Origin: Dehalococcoides mccartyi
Lineage (GTDB): Bacteria > Chloroflexota > Dehalococcoidia > UBA2979
DNA: 64,000 nt
Reading direction: 5' to 3'
Assembly: GCA_945865925.1 (NCBI GenBank)
Contig: CAMBFG010000001.1
Location: 370,703 to 434,702 of the forward strand
The notes below the pieces were generated by a model that worked only from the letters and a program-made list of their open reading frames with translations, was not told the DNA's origin and searched no databases. Below, piece after piece: positions 1 to 8,493 of the stretch (positions are counted from its first letter, which is position 1; each line of letters opens with the position of its first letter). Both the position numbers and the translations under genes were made by a program.

Positions 1-3
1 TCA

Positions 4-225
4 TTACTCGACGACTTGCTTGATGGCGGTCAGGGCCGCCTTGACCTCGTCGGTGCTCTTGTACATGACGCCTTCGCGCAGTGCATCGAAGCCGTCGATG
101 ACATCGTCCGAGATGTCGTTGGCGTAGCAGATGTCGAGGAAGTCGGACCGGGTCGGCGTGGCCTGAGGGGCAACGCGGAAGATGTGCTCGACCACCTCGG
201 CGTAGGCATCCCACTTCGCGGCCAT
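4..225 (-). CDS. small acidic hypothetical protein
   Basis: A 73-residue protein that I do not recognise. It starts at ATG with Met-Ala-Ala-Lys and ends at TAA immediately followed by an in-frame TGA. It is acidic and predicted helical, with one Cys and no membrane segment or signal peptide. The composition (many Asp/Glu, Val, Ala) looks like real coding sequence rather than an antisense shadow. Its neighbours on the same strand are a flavodoxin-like gene and further hypothetical genes, so no function follows from context. Confidence 0.55.
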   Translation of the reverse strand: MAAKWDAYAEVVEHIFRVAPQATPTRSDFLDICYANDISDDVIDGFDALREGVMYKSTDEVKAALTAIKQVVE

Positions 226-319
226 GGCGTGCTCCCATCAGTCATCGGTCATTCGAGGTCGCGCGATGGCGCGGGGGCAACCGTACCAGCGCCATCGTTT
301 GCGGGCTACCCAAGCGCCC

Positions 320-850
320 TCATGACGCCTCGGAAGCCCGCAAGCGCACCGCCAGCCGTGCCACGCGCCGCCCGAGGGCCTGCGCCTGCTCCCGGTCGTC
401 CTCGGACAGTTCCCCGTGCGCCGTCGCCCCGTAGTACGAGCCGGAGCGGCGCATCCGCTCCGACCACGGGAGGCCGACGAAGATCATCCCGTGGCCCACC
501 AACAGATGGAACAACTGGAGCAATGTGGCCTCCAGGCCGCCGTGCATCGACCAGCCAGCGGCGAAGGCGGCCCCCGGCTTCCCCGCCAGGTCGCCGCTCT
601 CCCAAAGGTCGCCAGACTCGTCCAGCCAGGTCTTGAGGTGGCCCGTGACCCCGGACCAGTTGGGGCTGCCGAGGATCAGCGCGTCGCAGCGCAGCAGGTC
701 GGCCGGCACCGCGTCGTCCACCGTCCGCTCGATGACCTCGACACCCGCGACCTCGCGTGCGCCGGCGCAGACGCGCTCGGCGAGCCCTCGGACGAGGCCC
801 GCGCGCGAGTCGTACAGAACCAGGACGGTGACAGGTGACGTATCGGACAC
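320..850 (-). CDS. flavodoxin/WrbA-like NAD(P)H-quinone oxidoreductase family protein
   Basis: A 176-residue flavodoxin-fold protein starting at GTG. The N-terminus has a hydrophobic first strand (VLVLYDS) followed by a Gly/Arg-containing loop where FMN phosphate binds. The middle has ILGSPNW followed by a Gly-rich turn and HLKTWLDE, the usual WrbA/flavodoxin second FMN loop. A later stretch (KPGAAFAAGWSMHGGLEATLL) matches the WrbA family pattern around the third FMN-binding region. It is slightly shorter than typical WrbA (about 200 residues). Likely a cytosolic FMN-dependent reductase or electron carrier; the substrate cannot be told from sequence. Confidence 0.8.
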   Translation of the reverse strand: MSDTSPVTVLVLYDSRAGLVRGLAERVCAGAREVAGVEVIERTVDDAVPADLLRCDALILGSPNWSGVTGHLKTWLDESGDLWESGDLAGKPGAAFAAGWSMHGGLEATLLQLFHLLVGHGMIFVGLPWSERMRRSGSYYGATAHGELSEDDREQAQALGRRVARLAVRLRASEAS

Positions 851-860
851 GGGAGCGACG

Positions 861-1106
861 CTAGCCGCTGTGGTCGACGATGGTCTGGCGAGTGTGCGTC
901 ACCCGCTCCACCTCGACATCCCCGGCGCCCTCGAGGCCCTCGCGCACGCGTTCGAGGAGCGCCGCAGCGCCGCCGTAGGCGACGAACCATTCGAGCGCCT
1001 GCACGGCGGCGAACATCGGCGCGCGGCCGTCACGGCGGTGCCGCAGGTAGCCCCACGCGAGGCCGGCACCGGCCGCCGCGAGTGCGAAGCGGATCGATTG
1101 CTTCAC
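861..1106 (-). CDS. small hypothetical protein with N-terminal hydrophobic segment
   Basis: An 81-residue protein with a GTG start that directly follows the stop of the upstream gene on the same strand, suggesting co-transcription. Residues about 5-20 are Ala/Gly-rich and hydrophobic (a possible membrane anchor), followed by a short basic stretch and a second Ala/Gly-rich segment at about 40-52. No family recognised. The reading frame is tightly packed between two same-strand genes, which supports it being real. Confidence 0.45.
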   Translation of the reverse strand: MKQSIRFALAAAGAGLAWGYLRHRRDGRAPMFAAVQALEWFVAYGGAAALLERVREGLEGAGDVEVERVTHTRQTIVDHSG

Positions 1107-1709
1107 CTAATCGCCCAGTGCCGTGTCGTACCCGAGCGCGCGGATCTCCTCGATGTACTCGGAGCGCCAGCCGGGGCTGGGGATGCGGCGGTTCCGGTCG
1201 CGGAACTCGCGGTGATAGCGGAGGTATTCCTCCTCCAGCCGCTGACGCCACTGGGTCTCTTCCTTGAAGACATCGGGATCCACCTCTTCGAGGTTGGAGT
1301 CCAGTTCGTCTGCGGTCAGTTCGTAATCGTCCCGCCAGTATTCGGCGAGGTAGTCGAGGGACTCCTCGAGGTCGCGGCGGCAGTCGAGCATGTAGGTCTC
1401 GAGGGCCTGGACGGCGTCCATCGGCTGGCCCGGAAGGCCTTCGAGGCGAGCGCAGCCCTCGCAGAGCGTGATCAGTTTCCGGGCGTCGCATTCCTCACCA
1501 CGCGGACAGTTCCGGTGGCGCGGCGCGAAGCCGTTCAGGCTGGGCTTTCGGGAGTACCCCACGATCAACGATTCCTGCGGCTTGGTGCAGCGAGGGCACG
1601 TCAGCACGTCATGTAGGATCTTGTTGATCGTGTCTTCCCAGTCGATCTGCATGCGGAAAGCCTCTCCGGGAATCTCCATCGATCGTAGCCGGGGGCGGTG
1701 GGGTGTCAA
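1107..1709 (-). CDS. conserved hypothetical protein, possible zinc-binding N-terminus
   Basis: Up to 200 residues. The start is uncertain: ATG codons at residues 1, 11 and 20 are all possible, and the last (Met-Gln-Ile-Asp-Trp) looks most natural. The N-terminal half has a CPRC motif, then a Cys in HRNCPRGEEC and a CEGC motif, together able to form one or two zinc sites. The C-terminal half is helical and very acidic with many Tyr and Arg. It ends at TAG directly adjoining the GTG of the downstream small gene. Function unknown. Confidence 0.6.
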   Translation of the reverse strand: MTPHRPRLRSMEIPGEAFRMQIDWEDTINKILHDVLTCPRCTKPQESLIVGYSRKPSLNGFAPRHRNCPRGEECDARKLITLCEGCARLEGLPGQPMDAVQALETYMLDCRRDLEESLDYLAEYWRDDYELTADELDSNLEEVDPDVFKEETQWRQRLEEEYLRYHREFRDRNRRIPSPGWRSEYIEEIRALGYDTALGD

Positions 1710-1769
1710 CGCGCCGAATCCGGCTCGCGCCGGGCCTCACACAGCCTGTGCGACCTCGACGCCTGCGTG

Positions 1770-2258
1770 TCAGTCGAGGTCGCGCGCGTAGCCGCCGGCC
1801 TGGCCCGGCATCTCCTCTACCTCGATGGCGAGGCGGGTGATGTTCGTGTGGCCGTTCGCCTTCAGACGCCCGGCGACCTGTTCCGCGATGTACTCCGCGA
1901 GGAGTTCCGCCGTGGTGTTCTCAAGCGGCAGGGCGCGCACGTCCGCCTCCGGGAAGCGGTAGGAGCGCCCGCGAAACGTGACGGACCAGGTGTCACCCTC
2001 ACGGGTGATGGCAAGCAGCGGCGAGCGCTCCTGGAGCAGGAAATGGTGGTCGAGGAAGTCGCAGACCTCGCGCACGTACGTCTTCAGTGCCGAGAAGTCG
2101 ATGACCCAGCGGTCCGAGGTGAGCGCGCCGTCCACGCGGCATTTCACGAGGTAGTTGTGGCCGTGCAGGGGCTCGAGTTCGTCGCCCAGCGTGGCCATGT
2201 GCGCGGCCGCGAACTTGAGACGCAGCCGCTCCACGCTGACATGCCGTTCGATGTTCAT
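1770..2258 (-). CDS. 6-pyruvoyl-tetrahydropterin synthase/QueD family protein, PTPS-III-like
   Basis: A 162-residue T-fold protein of the PTPS/QueD family, zinc enzymes acting on 7,8-dihydroneopterin triphosphate. The zinc ligands are visible as His20 (FAAAH), His32 and His34 (HGHNY). In QueD and PTPS-II a catalytic Cys lies shortly before the HGH motif. Here there is none, and Glu29 (ELEPLHGHNY) occupies the position of the Glu in the PTPS-III class known from Plasmodium and some bacteria, which makes 6-hydroxymethyl-dihydropterin and can replace FolB in folate synthesis. A later FLDHHFL motif is the usual catalytic His region. No other folate or queuosine gene is nearby. Family is certain, PTPS-III function inferred. 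Confidence 0.85.
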   Translation of the reverse strand: MNIERHVSVERLRLKFAAAHMATLGDELEPLHGHNYLVKCRVDGALTSDRWVIDFSALKTYVREVCDFLDHHFLLQERSPLLAITREGDTWSVTFRGRSYRFPEADVRALPLENTTAELLAEYIAEQVAGRLKANGHTNITRLAIEVEEMPGQAGGYARDLD

Positions 2259-2331
2259 CGGTCAGCCCTCGGGGGACGCGAAGGGCGGCTCATGGCCGCC
2301 CTTCCGTGACACCGGCATTGCTGCCAGCGAA

Positions 2332-3207
2332 CTAGATCACCATCTCGCGCAGCAGCGCGTCCACGGACTTCTGCTCCACCTTCGTCCGGATCTTGGCGTC
2401 CGTGAGGCGCTGGTCGGAGGCCACGCTGTCGCCCTCGCGACGGTAGATGAGGCCGATCGGGATACGCTCACCCTTGACCAGGTCCATCGCGGCGTTCAGG
2501 TTCGTCACGTCGTGCGAGTCCGGGATCGGGTAGGCGAGGGGCTCGATGCCCTTCTTCTCGTCACCCTTGAGGAGCGCGTACGTGTCGTTGTACGTCGTAC
2601 ACGGCGACTGCACGTGGATGATGGAGAACCCGGGGTAGTCCATCGCCGTCTTGATCGCCTCACCGAGCGGCTTCACCCGCGACGACAGTTCCGAGACGAT
2701 GTAGCCGACGCCGAGGCCGAGGTAGGCCATCAGCGGGTTCAGCTTGTCGTCCAACTTGCCGTAGCGCGTCGTGCTCGTGACCACGTCGACGTTGGTCGTC
2801 GGCGAGGCCTGGCCCTTGGTGAGGCCGTAGATGCCGTTGTCCATGACCACGAGGGTCACGTTCAAGTTGCGGCGCGCCTGCGGGCCGATGTGCTCCGCAC
2901 CGATGGAGAGCATGTCGCCGTCGCCGCCTACAACGAGGACGTTCAGGTCGGGGCGGGGGGCCTTCACGCCATAGGCGATCGGGAGCGCTCGGCCGTGGAT
3001 GCCGTGCAGGCCGAACGGCTGCGGGCCTTCCTGCAGGTGGACGAGGTTCCCGGAGCAGCCGATGCCGGCCACGATCACGGTCTTCTCGACCGACTCCTGG
3101 TTCTCGACTGCGCGACGGGCGAGGGCCTGCTCGATGGCGACCTTCACACCGAAGTCACCACAGCCGGGGCACCACTTGAAGTCGTACGTCGGGTTGCGCT
3201 TGCTCAT
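2332..3207 (-). CDS. korB: 2-oxoacid:ferredoxin oxidoreductase beta subunit
   Basis: A 291-residue beta subunit of a 2-oxoacid:ferredoxin oxidoreductase (2-oxoglutarate type by overall resemblance), which decarboxylates a 2-oxoacid to acyl-CoA and reduces ferredoxin. The N-terminus carries CPGCGD (Cys13, Cys16), and two further Cys (GIGCSGNL and QSPCTTYN) complete a plausible four-Cys cluster site. The thiamine-diphosphate region contains GGDGDMLSIG followed by a conserved MDNGIYGLTKGQ segment. It lies 61 bp downstream of korA on the same strand, forming a two-gene operon. The ferredoxin partner is not in the window. Confidence 0.92.
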   Translation of the reverse strand: MSKRNPTYDFKWCPGCGDFGVKVAIEQALARRAVENQESVEKTVIVAGIGCSGNLVHLQEGPQPFGLHGIHGRALPIAYGVKAPRPDLNVLVVGGDGDMLSIGAEHIGPQARRNLNVTLVVMDNGIYGLTKGQASPTTNVDVVTSTTRYGKLDDKLNPLMAYLGLGVGYIVSELSSRVKPLGEAIKTAMDYPGFSIIHVQSPCTTYNDTYALLKGDEKKGIEPLAYPIPDSHDVTNLNAAMDLVKGERIPIGLIYRREGDSVASDQRLTDAKIRTKVEQKSVDALLREMVI

Positions 3208-3268
3208 CGTCGATCCCTGACTTCCTGCGCCGTCCCGAGGACGGGACGGGACGCTCGACTGACTCGGA

Positions 3269-4972
3269 CTACTTGGCGGCGAGGGCGCCCATGCGCTCGC
3301 GGATCGCGGACTTCAGATCCGCCTCCTTGAAGGGGAGGCCGGTGTACTGCGTGATCGCCTGTGCGTTCACACCCATCGAGCGGAGCCGCGAAGCGAACTG
3401 CCCGAGGTAGTTCAACTCCGGCACCAGCACGAGCCGCTTGGCCTGCAGCGCCTCGAGGAGTGCGGGCGGCAGCGGGTTGAGGAACATCGTGTAGTACCAG
3501 CCGATGTCCACGCCCTCCGCGATGAGTTCGTTCCAGGCAGCCAGTGCTGCACCCTTCGAGCCACCCCACGGGAGCAGGGCGATCGAGGCGCTGGTGCGCT
3601 CCGCCTCGAAGGTGCCATCTTCGAGCACTTTCAACTTGGCGAAGCGACGGTCGGTCATCGTGACGTGGACGTCCGGGAGGTGGGTGGTGTCACCCTCCTC
3701 GTCGTGCTCGGAGCCGTTGGCGACGTACGCGCCTGGACCACCCGGGACCGGGAAGGGAGTGACGCCCTCGCCGGCGTAGCGGCGGTTGCCCATCTTGCCG
3801 TCCGAGACCAGGCGGTGCTCAATCAGCACCTTCGAGGCATCCGGGATCGCGATGTCCTGCGCGCGCTCGGCGATCGACGCCTCCGACAGCAGGATGACCG
3901 GGCCCTGGTAGCGCTCGGCCCAGTTCACGGCGTGCCCGGCGGCCCAGAAGGCCTCCTCCGGGTTACCGGGAGCGATGACCGGGACGCTCATGTCACCGTG
4001 GCCGGGGTTGATGGCCGCGAAGAGGTCGGACTGCTCGGTCTTCGTCGGCAGGCCGGTGGCAGGGCCACCTCGCTGCACGTCGCAGACGACCAGCGGGATC
4101 TCCGCCATCCAGGCGAGGCCCAGGCCTTCGCCCATCAGGCTGAGGCCGGGGCCAGCCGTCGAGGTCATCACCTTGCGGCCTGCAAAGCCCGCGCCCACGA
4201 GCGACGCGATCGATTCGATCTCGGACGAGGCCTGGCCGACGAACTTGTCCAGGCCGACCAGGTTCTGCTCCATGTACGTGAGCATCGTGGTGGCAGGAGA
4301 GATCGGGTAGCCGATGAATGTGTCGAGGCCGGCCGCGATCGCGCCGAGGCATGCCGCCTCGAACCCACGGATCATGACACGCGGCTCGGAGTGCGTCGGC
4401 GGCGCGTCGAGCGGGGTGACGGTGAGGCCGGACTTGCGTCCTTCTTCCGCACCCATCCGCAGCGCCGCGATGTTGCCGTCGATGATCTGCTTGTCGCTTG
4501 CGCGGCCTCGTGTCCAGCGCTTCACGATGAACGCCTCGATGGCCTCGATGTCGATGCTGGCCATCTGCGCGACGGCGCCGATGAGGATGATGGTGGACGC
4601 GAGGGGGTTACCGGCTTCGCGCGCCATCTTGTCGGCGGCGATGCCGTACGCGCGGGTGTTGCCCGCTACCTCGAACTCTTCCGAGTTGTAGACGACGATG
4701 CCGCCCTCACGCAGGTCCGGCAGGTTGGTGTCGTAGGCGTACTGGTTCTGCGCGACGAGCACATCGAGCCAGTCACCTGGCGTGAGGATGGGCTCGCTCG
4801 ATACGCGCGCCTGGCCCCACGCGGGGCCGCCCTTGATCTGCGAAGGGAACGTCGAGAACGTCAGGACGTGATACCCGCCCGTGGCCGCCGCGGACGCCAT
4901 CAGGTCCGCACCACCGACAACGCCCTGCCCGCCTTCACCCGCGAAGCGGACGACGAGGTTCTTGCTGCTCAT
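3269..4972 (-). CDS. korA: 2-oxoacid:ferredoxin oxidoreductase alpha subunit with fused gamma domain
   Basis: The start is placed at Met-Ser-Ser-Lys, giving 567 residues, because upstream codons read as unrelated sequence. Residues about 5-190 form the gamma domain (GEGGQG at 12-17, then a KGGPAWGQARVS segment). The rest is the alpha subunit, with the YPISPATT motif and a SSEIESIASLVGAGFAG segment typical of KorA. The gamma-alpha fusion is the common bacterial KorA arrangement. Together with KorB it would link 2-oxoacid oxidation to low-potential ferredoxin, for the oxidative or reductive TCA step. Confidence 0.92.
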   Translation of the reverse strand: MSSKNLVVRFAGEGGQGVVGGADLMASAAATGGYHVLTFSTFPSQIKGGPAWGQARVSSEPILTPGDWLDVLVAQNQYAYDTNLPDLREGGIVVYNSEEFEVAGNTRAYGIAADKMAREAGNPLASTIILIGAVAQMASIDIEAIEAFIVKRWTRGRASDKQIIDGNIAALRMGAEEGRKSGLTVTPLDAPPTHSEPRVMIRGFEAACLGAIAAGLDTFIGYPISPATTMLTYMEQNLVGLDKFVGQASSEIESIASLVGAGFAGRKVMTSTAGPGLSLMGEGLGLAWMAEIPLVVCDVQRGGPATGLPTKTEQSDLFAAINPGHGDMSVPVIAPGNPEEAFWAAGHAVNWAERYQGPVILLSEASIAERAQDIAIPDASKVLIEHRLVSDGKMGNRRYAGEGVTPFPVPGGPGAYVANGSEHDEEGDTTHLPDVHVTMTDRRFAKLKVLEDGTFEAERTSASIALLPWGGSKGAALAAWNELIAEGVDIGWYYTMFLNPLPPALLEALQAKRLVLVPELNYLGQFASRLRSMGVNAQAITQYTGLPFKEADLKSAIRERMGALAAK

Positions 4973-5345
4973 GTTTGGTGTCCGACTTCCCTGCACTGCG
5001 TCGCGCCCGACCAACCCCCGGTCGATGCGCGTACGTCAGGCCCGCGTGCGCGGGGGCTCCATCTGATACGGCTGCGCGACTGCGTCGCGCTTGGGTATCG
5101 CGTTCATTATTGGCCGCACCCGCACCTAGACTCAACGGCGCGGGGAGGCGGCCATCGAGCGAGGGGCGAATCAGGTCTTCCGGGGGGTCATGGTATCAGC
5201 GACCGGCATACCGCGCACGGGATCAGCAATTGGGACTCCGCCGGTATCGCGACCGCGCCGTGAGCCCGTCCGGCCGACTCCTACAATGGGGCGCTTCCCC
5301 CGATGGCTCGGTATGTGTTTCGCAGTTCGCTCCCCCGGAGGCCTC
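4973..5345. other. intergenic region with divergent promoter potential
   Basis: This 373-bp gap separates divergent korA (minus) and the Lrp-domain gene (plus). It contains an AT-richer patch around 5098-5110 (TTCATTATTGG) and a good -10-like TACAAT at 5282-5287 on the plus strand, but no matching -35 at 16-18 bp. A GGAGG at 5337-5341 precedes the GTG start at 5346. I see no further gene or RNA in it. Confidence 0.4.
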
Positions 5346-5579
5346 GTGATCAAGGCGTTTGTACTCGTTGTCACACAGCCCGAAGCCACGCGGAAGGTCG
5401 CCCAGCAGATCCGGGCGCTCCCTCACGTCCTGGAGGTCCACGAGGTCATGGGGCCCTACGACCTCGTCGCGATCATCGAGACGGAGACACTCCAGCAGGT
5501 GCCGGGCATCTTGGCGGACCGCATCCGCACGTTGGACGGCATCCAGTCGACGACTTCGCTGGTGGCGTTCCCGCAGTAG
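5346..5579 (+). CDS. stand-alone Lrp/AsnC ligand-binding (RAM) domain protein
   Basis: A 77-residue protein starting at GTG 5346, supported by GGAGG four bases upstream. The sequence is the alpha/beta RAM domain of Lrp/AsnC regulators alone, with no helix-turn-helix: it begins IKAFVLVVT, has HEVMGPYDLVAIIE in the middle and ends SLVAFPQ. Such single-domain proteins are small effector-binding oligomers that may modulate full-length Lrp regulators. An upstream in-frame extension exists but reads as low-quality sequence and is not included. Confidence 0.85.
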   Translation: MIKAFVLVVTQPEATRKVAQQIRALPHVLEVHEVMGPYDLVAIIETETLQQVPGILADRIRTLDGIQSTTSLVAFPQ

Positions 5580-5603
5580 TTTCCGAGCAGGGAGTCGAGG
5601 GGG

Positions 5604-6893
5604 CTATCCGCCGCCAGTCGCTCCGGCTGGCTCGGCCGCCATCGTGGACATCCCCCGGAGCGCCGGAGCGGACACCAGCACGATCAGCGCGAACGCTGTG
5701 ACTGACAGCGCACCCAGCGCGACCGCGGCAGGCGTCCCGAGCCACTGAGCCATGATGCCCGCCGGCAGGCCACCGAGTTGGGCCATGAAGTACGTCATCG
5801 ACCAGACGCCCATCACGCGCCCGCGAAGTTCGTCCGGGACGCGCAACTGCAGCGTGGTCATGCCGAGGTTCAGGTACATCGAGGAGACGAAGCCGCCGGC
5901 GAACAGCAAGATGAGCGAGAGCGGGAAGTTCCGCGAGTACGCGAAGCCCGCGATGAACAGCCCGAACAGCGCAGCCGCCAGCGACATCGTCATCCCCGCG
6001 CGCCCCCCGGTACCGATGCGGATGATCGCGAAGGTCCCGAGGAACCCTCCGATACCGGCCGCGGCCTCCATCCAGCCAAAGCCCGTCGGCCCGACTTTCA
6101 GGATGTCGTCCGCGAAGATCGGCAGCAGCGCCTGGTATGACCCACCGAAGACCGATGTGAAGAACGACAGCCCGATCGTCGCGAGGAAGATCGGCTCCCG
6201 CGCGATGTGCCGGATACCTTCGAGCATCCCGCCGTCGGGCCCGGGCGGTCGAGGTGCAATTGGCTTCAGCGGGACGAGCTGCACGAGCACGGTGGAGATC
6301 GCGAACCCCGCTGCCGTCACGAAGAACGCCTGGCCGATGCCGATCACCGCGATGAGGACGCCAGCGAGCGCCGGCCCCACCACTCGCATCGTGTTCCATA
6401 CAGTCGAGACCATCGCGACCGCACTCGCCATCGTGCGCATGTCGATGAGCCTCGGCAGGATGGCGCTGTAGGCAGGGTTTGCGAGCGCGGCCAGCGCCCC
6501 CGTGAAGACGCCCCACGCGATCACCATCCAGATGTTCACGGCGCCGCTGATAACCGCCAGTGCCAGGGCCAGACTGGAAATGGCTGTCAGGCTCTGCGAC
6601 CAGAACAGGATCTTCCGGTGGTCGTACCGGTCAGCGAGGATCCCGGCCGGCACACTCAGGACAATCGTGGGCAGCGCCGAGGCGACGGCGACGACGCCGA
6701 TCCAGAACGGGCCCTTGTCGAGCCCATCATTCGAGGCGACAAGCCAACCGGTGCCAATGAAGCGGAACTGCAGCCCGAACACGCGCGAGAACATCGCGAC
6801 CCAGTAGACACGGAACGGGCCGGACGACAGCGCGCCCCAGCGCGACCCCTTGGTCGCGGGCGGTCCACCTGGCTTCGCGCCTGCCCATGCCAT
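5604..6893 (-). CDS. MFS transporter (EntS/DUF894-like)
   Basis: A 429-residue major facilitator superfamily protein with about 12 predicted membrane helices. The conserved A-motif loop between helices 2 and 3 is visible as GILADRYDHRKIL. The N-terminus (about 30 residues) is cytosolic and Pro/Gly-rich. The overall pattern resembles the MFS_3/EntS exporter branch, which handles drugs or siderophores; the substrate is unknown. The next gene downstream on the minus strand is far away, while the hydrolase upstream ends about 20 bp before it, so the two may be co-transcribed. Confidence 0.85.
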   Translation of the reverse strand: MAWAGAKPGGPPATKGSRWGALSSGPFRVYWVAMFSRVFGLQFRFIGTGWLVASNDGLDKGPFWIGVVAVASALPTIVLSVPAGILADRYDHRKILFWSQSLTAISSLALALAVISGAVNIWMVIAWGVFTGALAALANPAYSAILPRLIDMRTMASAVAMVSTVWNTMRVVGPALAGVLIAVIGIGQAFFVTAAGFAISTVLVQLVPLKPIAPRPPGPDGGMLEGIRHIAREPIFLATIGLSFFTSVFGGSYQALLPIFADDILKVGPTGFGWMEAAAGIGGFLGTFAIIRIGTGGRAGMTMSLAAALFGLFIAGFAYSRNFPLSLILLFAGGFVSSMYLNLGMTTLQLRVPDELRGRVMGVWSMTYFMAQLGGLPAGIMAQWLGTPAAVALGALSVTAFALIVLVSAPALRGMSTMAAEPAGATGGG

Positions 6894-6914
6894 CGATATG
6901 CCTCGTCTGTCCCG

Positions 6915-7754
6915 CTACGCCTGGGCGTGCGAGGCGAAGAACGCGTCGGCGATCGTGATCCACTCGCGCTCCATGTCGTGGTACGTGGAGTGGCCCGCCT
7001 TTTCGAGGGTGACGGAGCGAGCGGTTGGGATCGCCATGTCCATGTCCTGCAGGGCCTGCGCAGACAGCACCTGCGAGCGACCGCCTCGGATGAAGAAGAT
7101 CGGACGCGTGATCGTACGCGCGACATCCCAGAGGTCGGCGGGCGACCAGTGCATCTGCGCATTCGGGTCGAACTTCGGCGAGTAACCGCCGGACACTTCC
7201 TTCAGCGCTTCGCGCTCCATCAGGGAGTGCGCCCATTCCGGGGTGAGCGGTGCCGTCGGGCGGCGCGTCTCCGTCCACTCGGCGGGCGTTACGAAGACGC
7301 GCTGCTTCCCGCCCGGGAATGCCTGGTCCGAGCCGGCTGGCTGATAGTCGAGGGCGGGCGGGATGTCATTCGCGAGGGCGCAGATGATCCGCTCGGGGTG
7401 CTTCGCCGTGTACGCGATCGTGTGGTGGCCGCCCATCGACTGACCGACGAGCACGAACCGCTGGAACCCCATCTGGTCCACGAATGCTTCGAGGTCGGCG
7501 ATGTAGTCCTCCGTGCGGTAGCGGTCGGCCGGCACGTGCTCGGAGTCGCCGTGGCCGCGCTGCTCCAGGAGGTAGACGTGGTAGTCAGCGGCGAAGTGCT
7601 CGGCGACACGGCGCCAAGAGCCCCAGACGCTGGTCAGCCCATGCAGAAAGAGCATGACCGGAGCGCCAACGCGAGGGGAGGGGTACTCGACATAATGGAG
7701 ACGTAGCCCGTTGACGGTCGCCGTCTGGTGCGCCGGCTCAACAGCAGTGGTCAT
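6915..7754 (-). CDS. alpha/beta hydrolase
   Basis: The start is placed at ATG 7754 (Met-Thr-Thr-Ala), with a purine-rich GGGAAGAGGGGA stretch upstream, giving 279 residues. It has the alpha/beta-hydrolase hallmarks: oxyanion-hole HGLTSVWGSW, nucleophile elbow GQSMGG with the catalytic Ser, and a C-terminal KAGHS with the catalytic His. The usual acid after strand 7 is not obvious: GGRSQVL has Gln where Asp is often found, so the acid may come from NDIPP after strand 6. It belongs to the epoxide hydrolase/haloperoxidase/MhpC-like branch. Substrate unknown. Confidence 0.85.
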   Translation of the reverse strand: MTTAVEPAHQTATVNGLRLHYVEYPSPRVGAPVMLFLHGLTSVWGSWRRVAEHFAADYHVYLLEQRGHGDSEHVPADRYRTEDYIADLEAFVDQMGFQRFVLVGQSMGGHHTIAYTAKHPERIICALANDIPPALDYQPAGSDQAFPGGKQRVFVTPAEWTETRRPTAPLTPEWAHSLMEREALKEVSGGYSPKFDPNAQMHWSPADLWDVARTITRPIFFIRGGRSQVLSAQALQDMDMAIPTARSVTLEKAGHSTYHDMEREWITIADAFFASHAQA

Positions 7755-7902
7755 CGCAGTCCCCTCTTCCCATGACACCTCGATCCCCGCGAGGCGCGGA
7801 CACCATACCGCTCGACCTCGCGCGGCGTCGCCCGTCGGTGGCATGCTGCGCAGACACCGTGATGGCGTAACAAAGATGGCCGATGAGCAGGGGAGAGCCA
7901 AC

Positions 7903-8376
7903 GTGGGAGTGACACTTGAGGCAGGGGAGAAGGCGCCCGCGTTCGCGCTGAAGGACCAGGACGGGAAGACCCACCGCCTCGCGGACTACAAGGGCAAGAC
8001 CGTCGTCCTGTACTTCTACACGAAGGACGAGACCCCCGGCTGCGTCAAGGAGGCCTGCTCCTTCCGCGACTACCACGACGAGATCCTCGCCACAGGCGCG
8101 GTCGTCCTCGGTGTTTCGACCGACGACGCGGCCTCCCACCAGAAGTTCGCCGAGCACTACAGCCTGCCGTTCCCACTTCTCGTCGACGCCGGCTCGAAGG
8201 TGTCGACCGCCTACGGCTCGTGGGGCGACAAGGTGCTGTACGGCAAGCACAGCATCGGGATGACGCGCTCGACCTTCGTCATCGGGCCGGACGGCCGCCT
8301 GACGAAGGTCTGGAAACGCGCCACCGCCGAGGGCCATGGGGAGCAGGTGCTGAAGGTGCTGCGAGGCGAGAAATAG
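7903..8376 (+). CDS. bcp: peroxiredoxin, BCP/PrxQ type
   Basis: A thiol peroxidase that reduces hydroperoxides. The start is set at GTG 7903 because AGGGGAGAG lies six bases upstream; an in-frame ATG at 7876 lacks such a site but cannot be excluded. The 157-residue protein has TPGCVKEAC with peroxidatic Cys47 and a second Cys52 five residues on, the helix-alpha2 resolving Cys seen in E. coli BCP. The rest follows the family (GVSTDD, STFVIGPDG, VLKVLRG). The reductant is presumably a thioredoxin encoded elsewhere. Confidence 0.93.
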   Translation: MGVTLEAGEKAPAFALKDQDGKTHRLADYKGKTVVLYFYTKDETPGCVKEACSFRDYHDEILATGAVVLGVSTDDAASHQKFAEHYSLPFPLLVDAGSKVSTAYGSWGDKVLYGKHSIGMTRSTFVIGPDGRLTKVWKRATAEGHGEQVLKVLRGEK

Positions 8377-8493
8377 GGGGCACCTCGTCGCGTCGATCAG
8401 GTAGGACATCGGCCAGACTTGATGTCTTTACTCAGGACGTAACTCGCGATGTCTAGATTCATCGGGTGCGTCAGTTAGGCATCGAGAGGTGAC

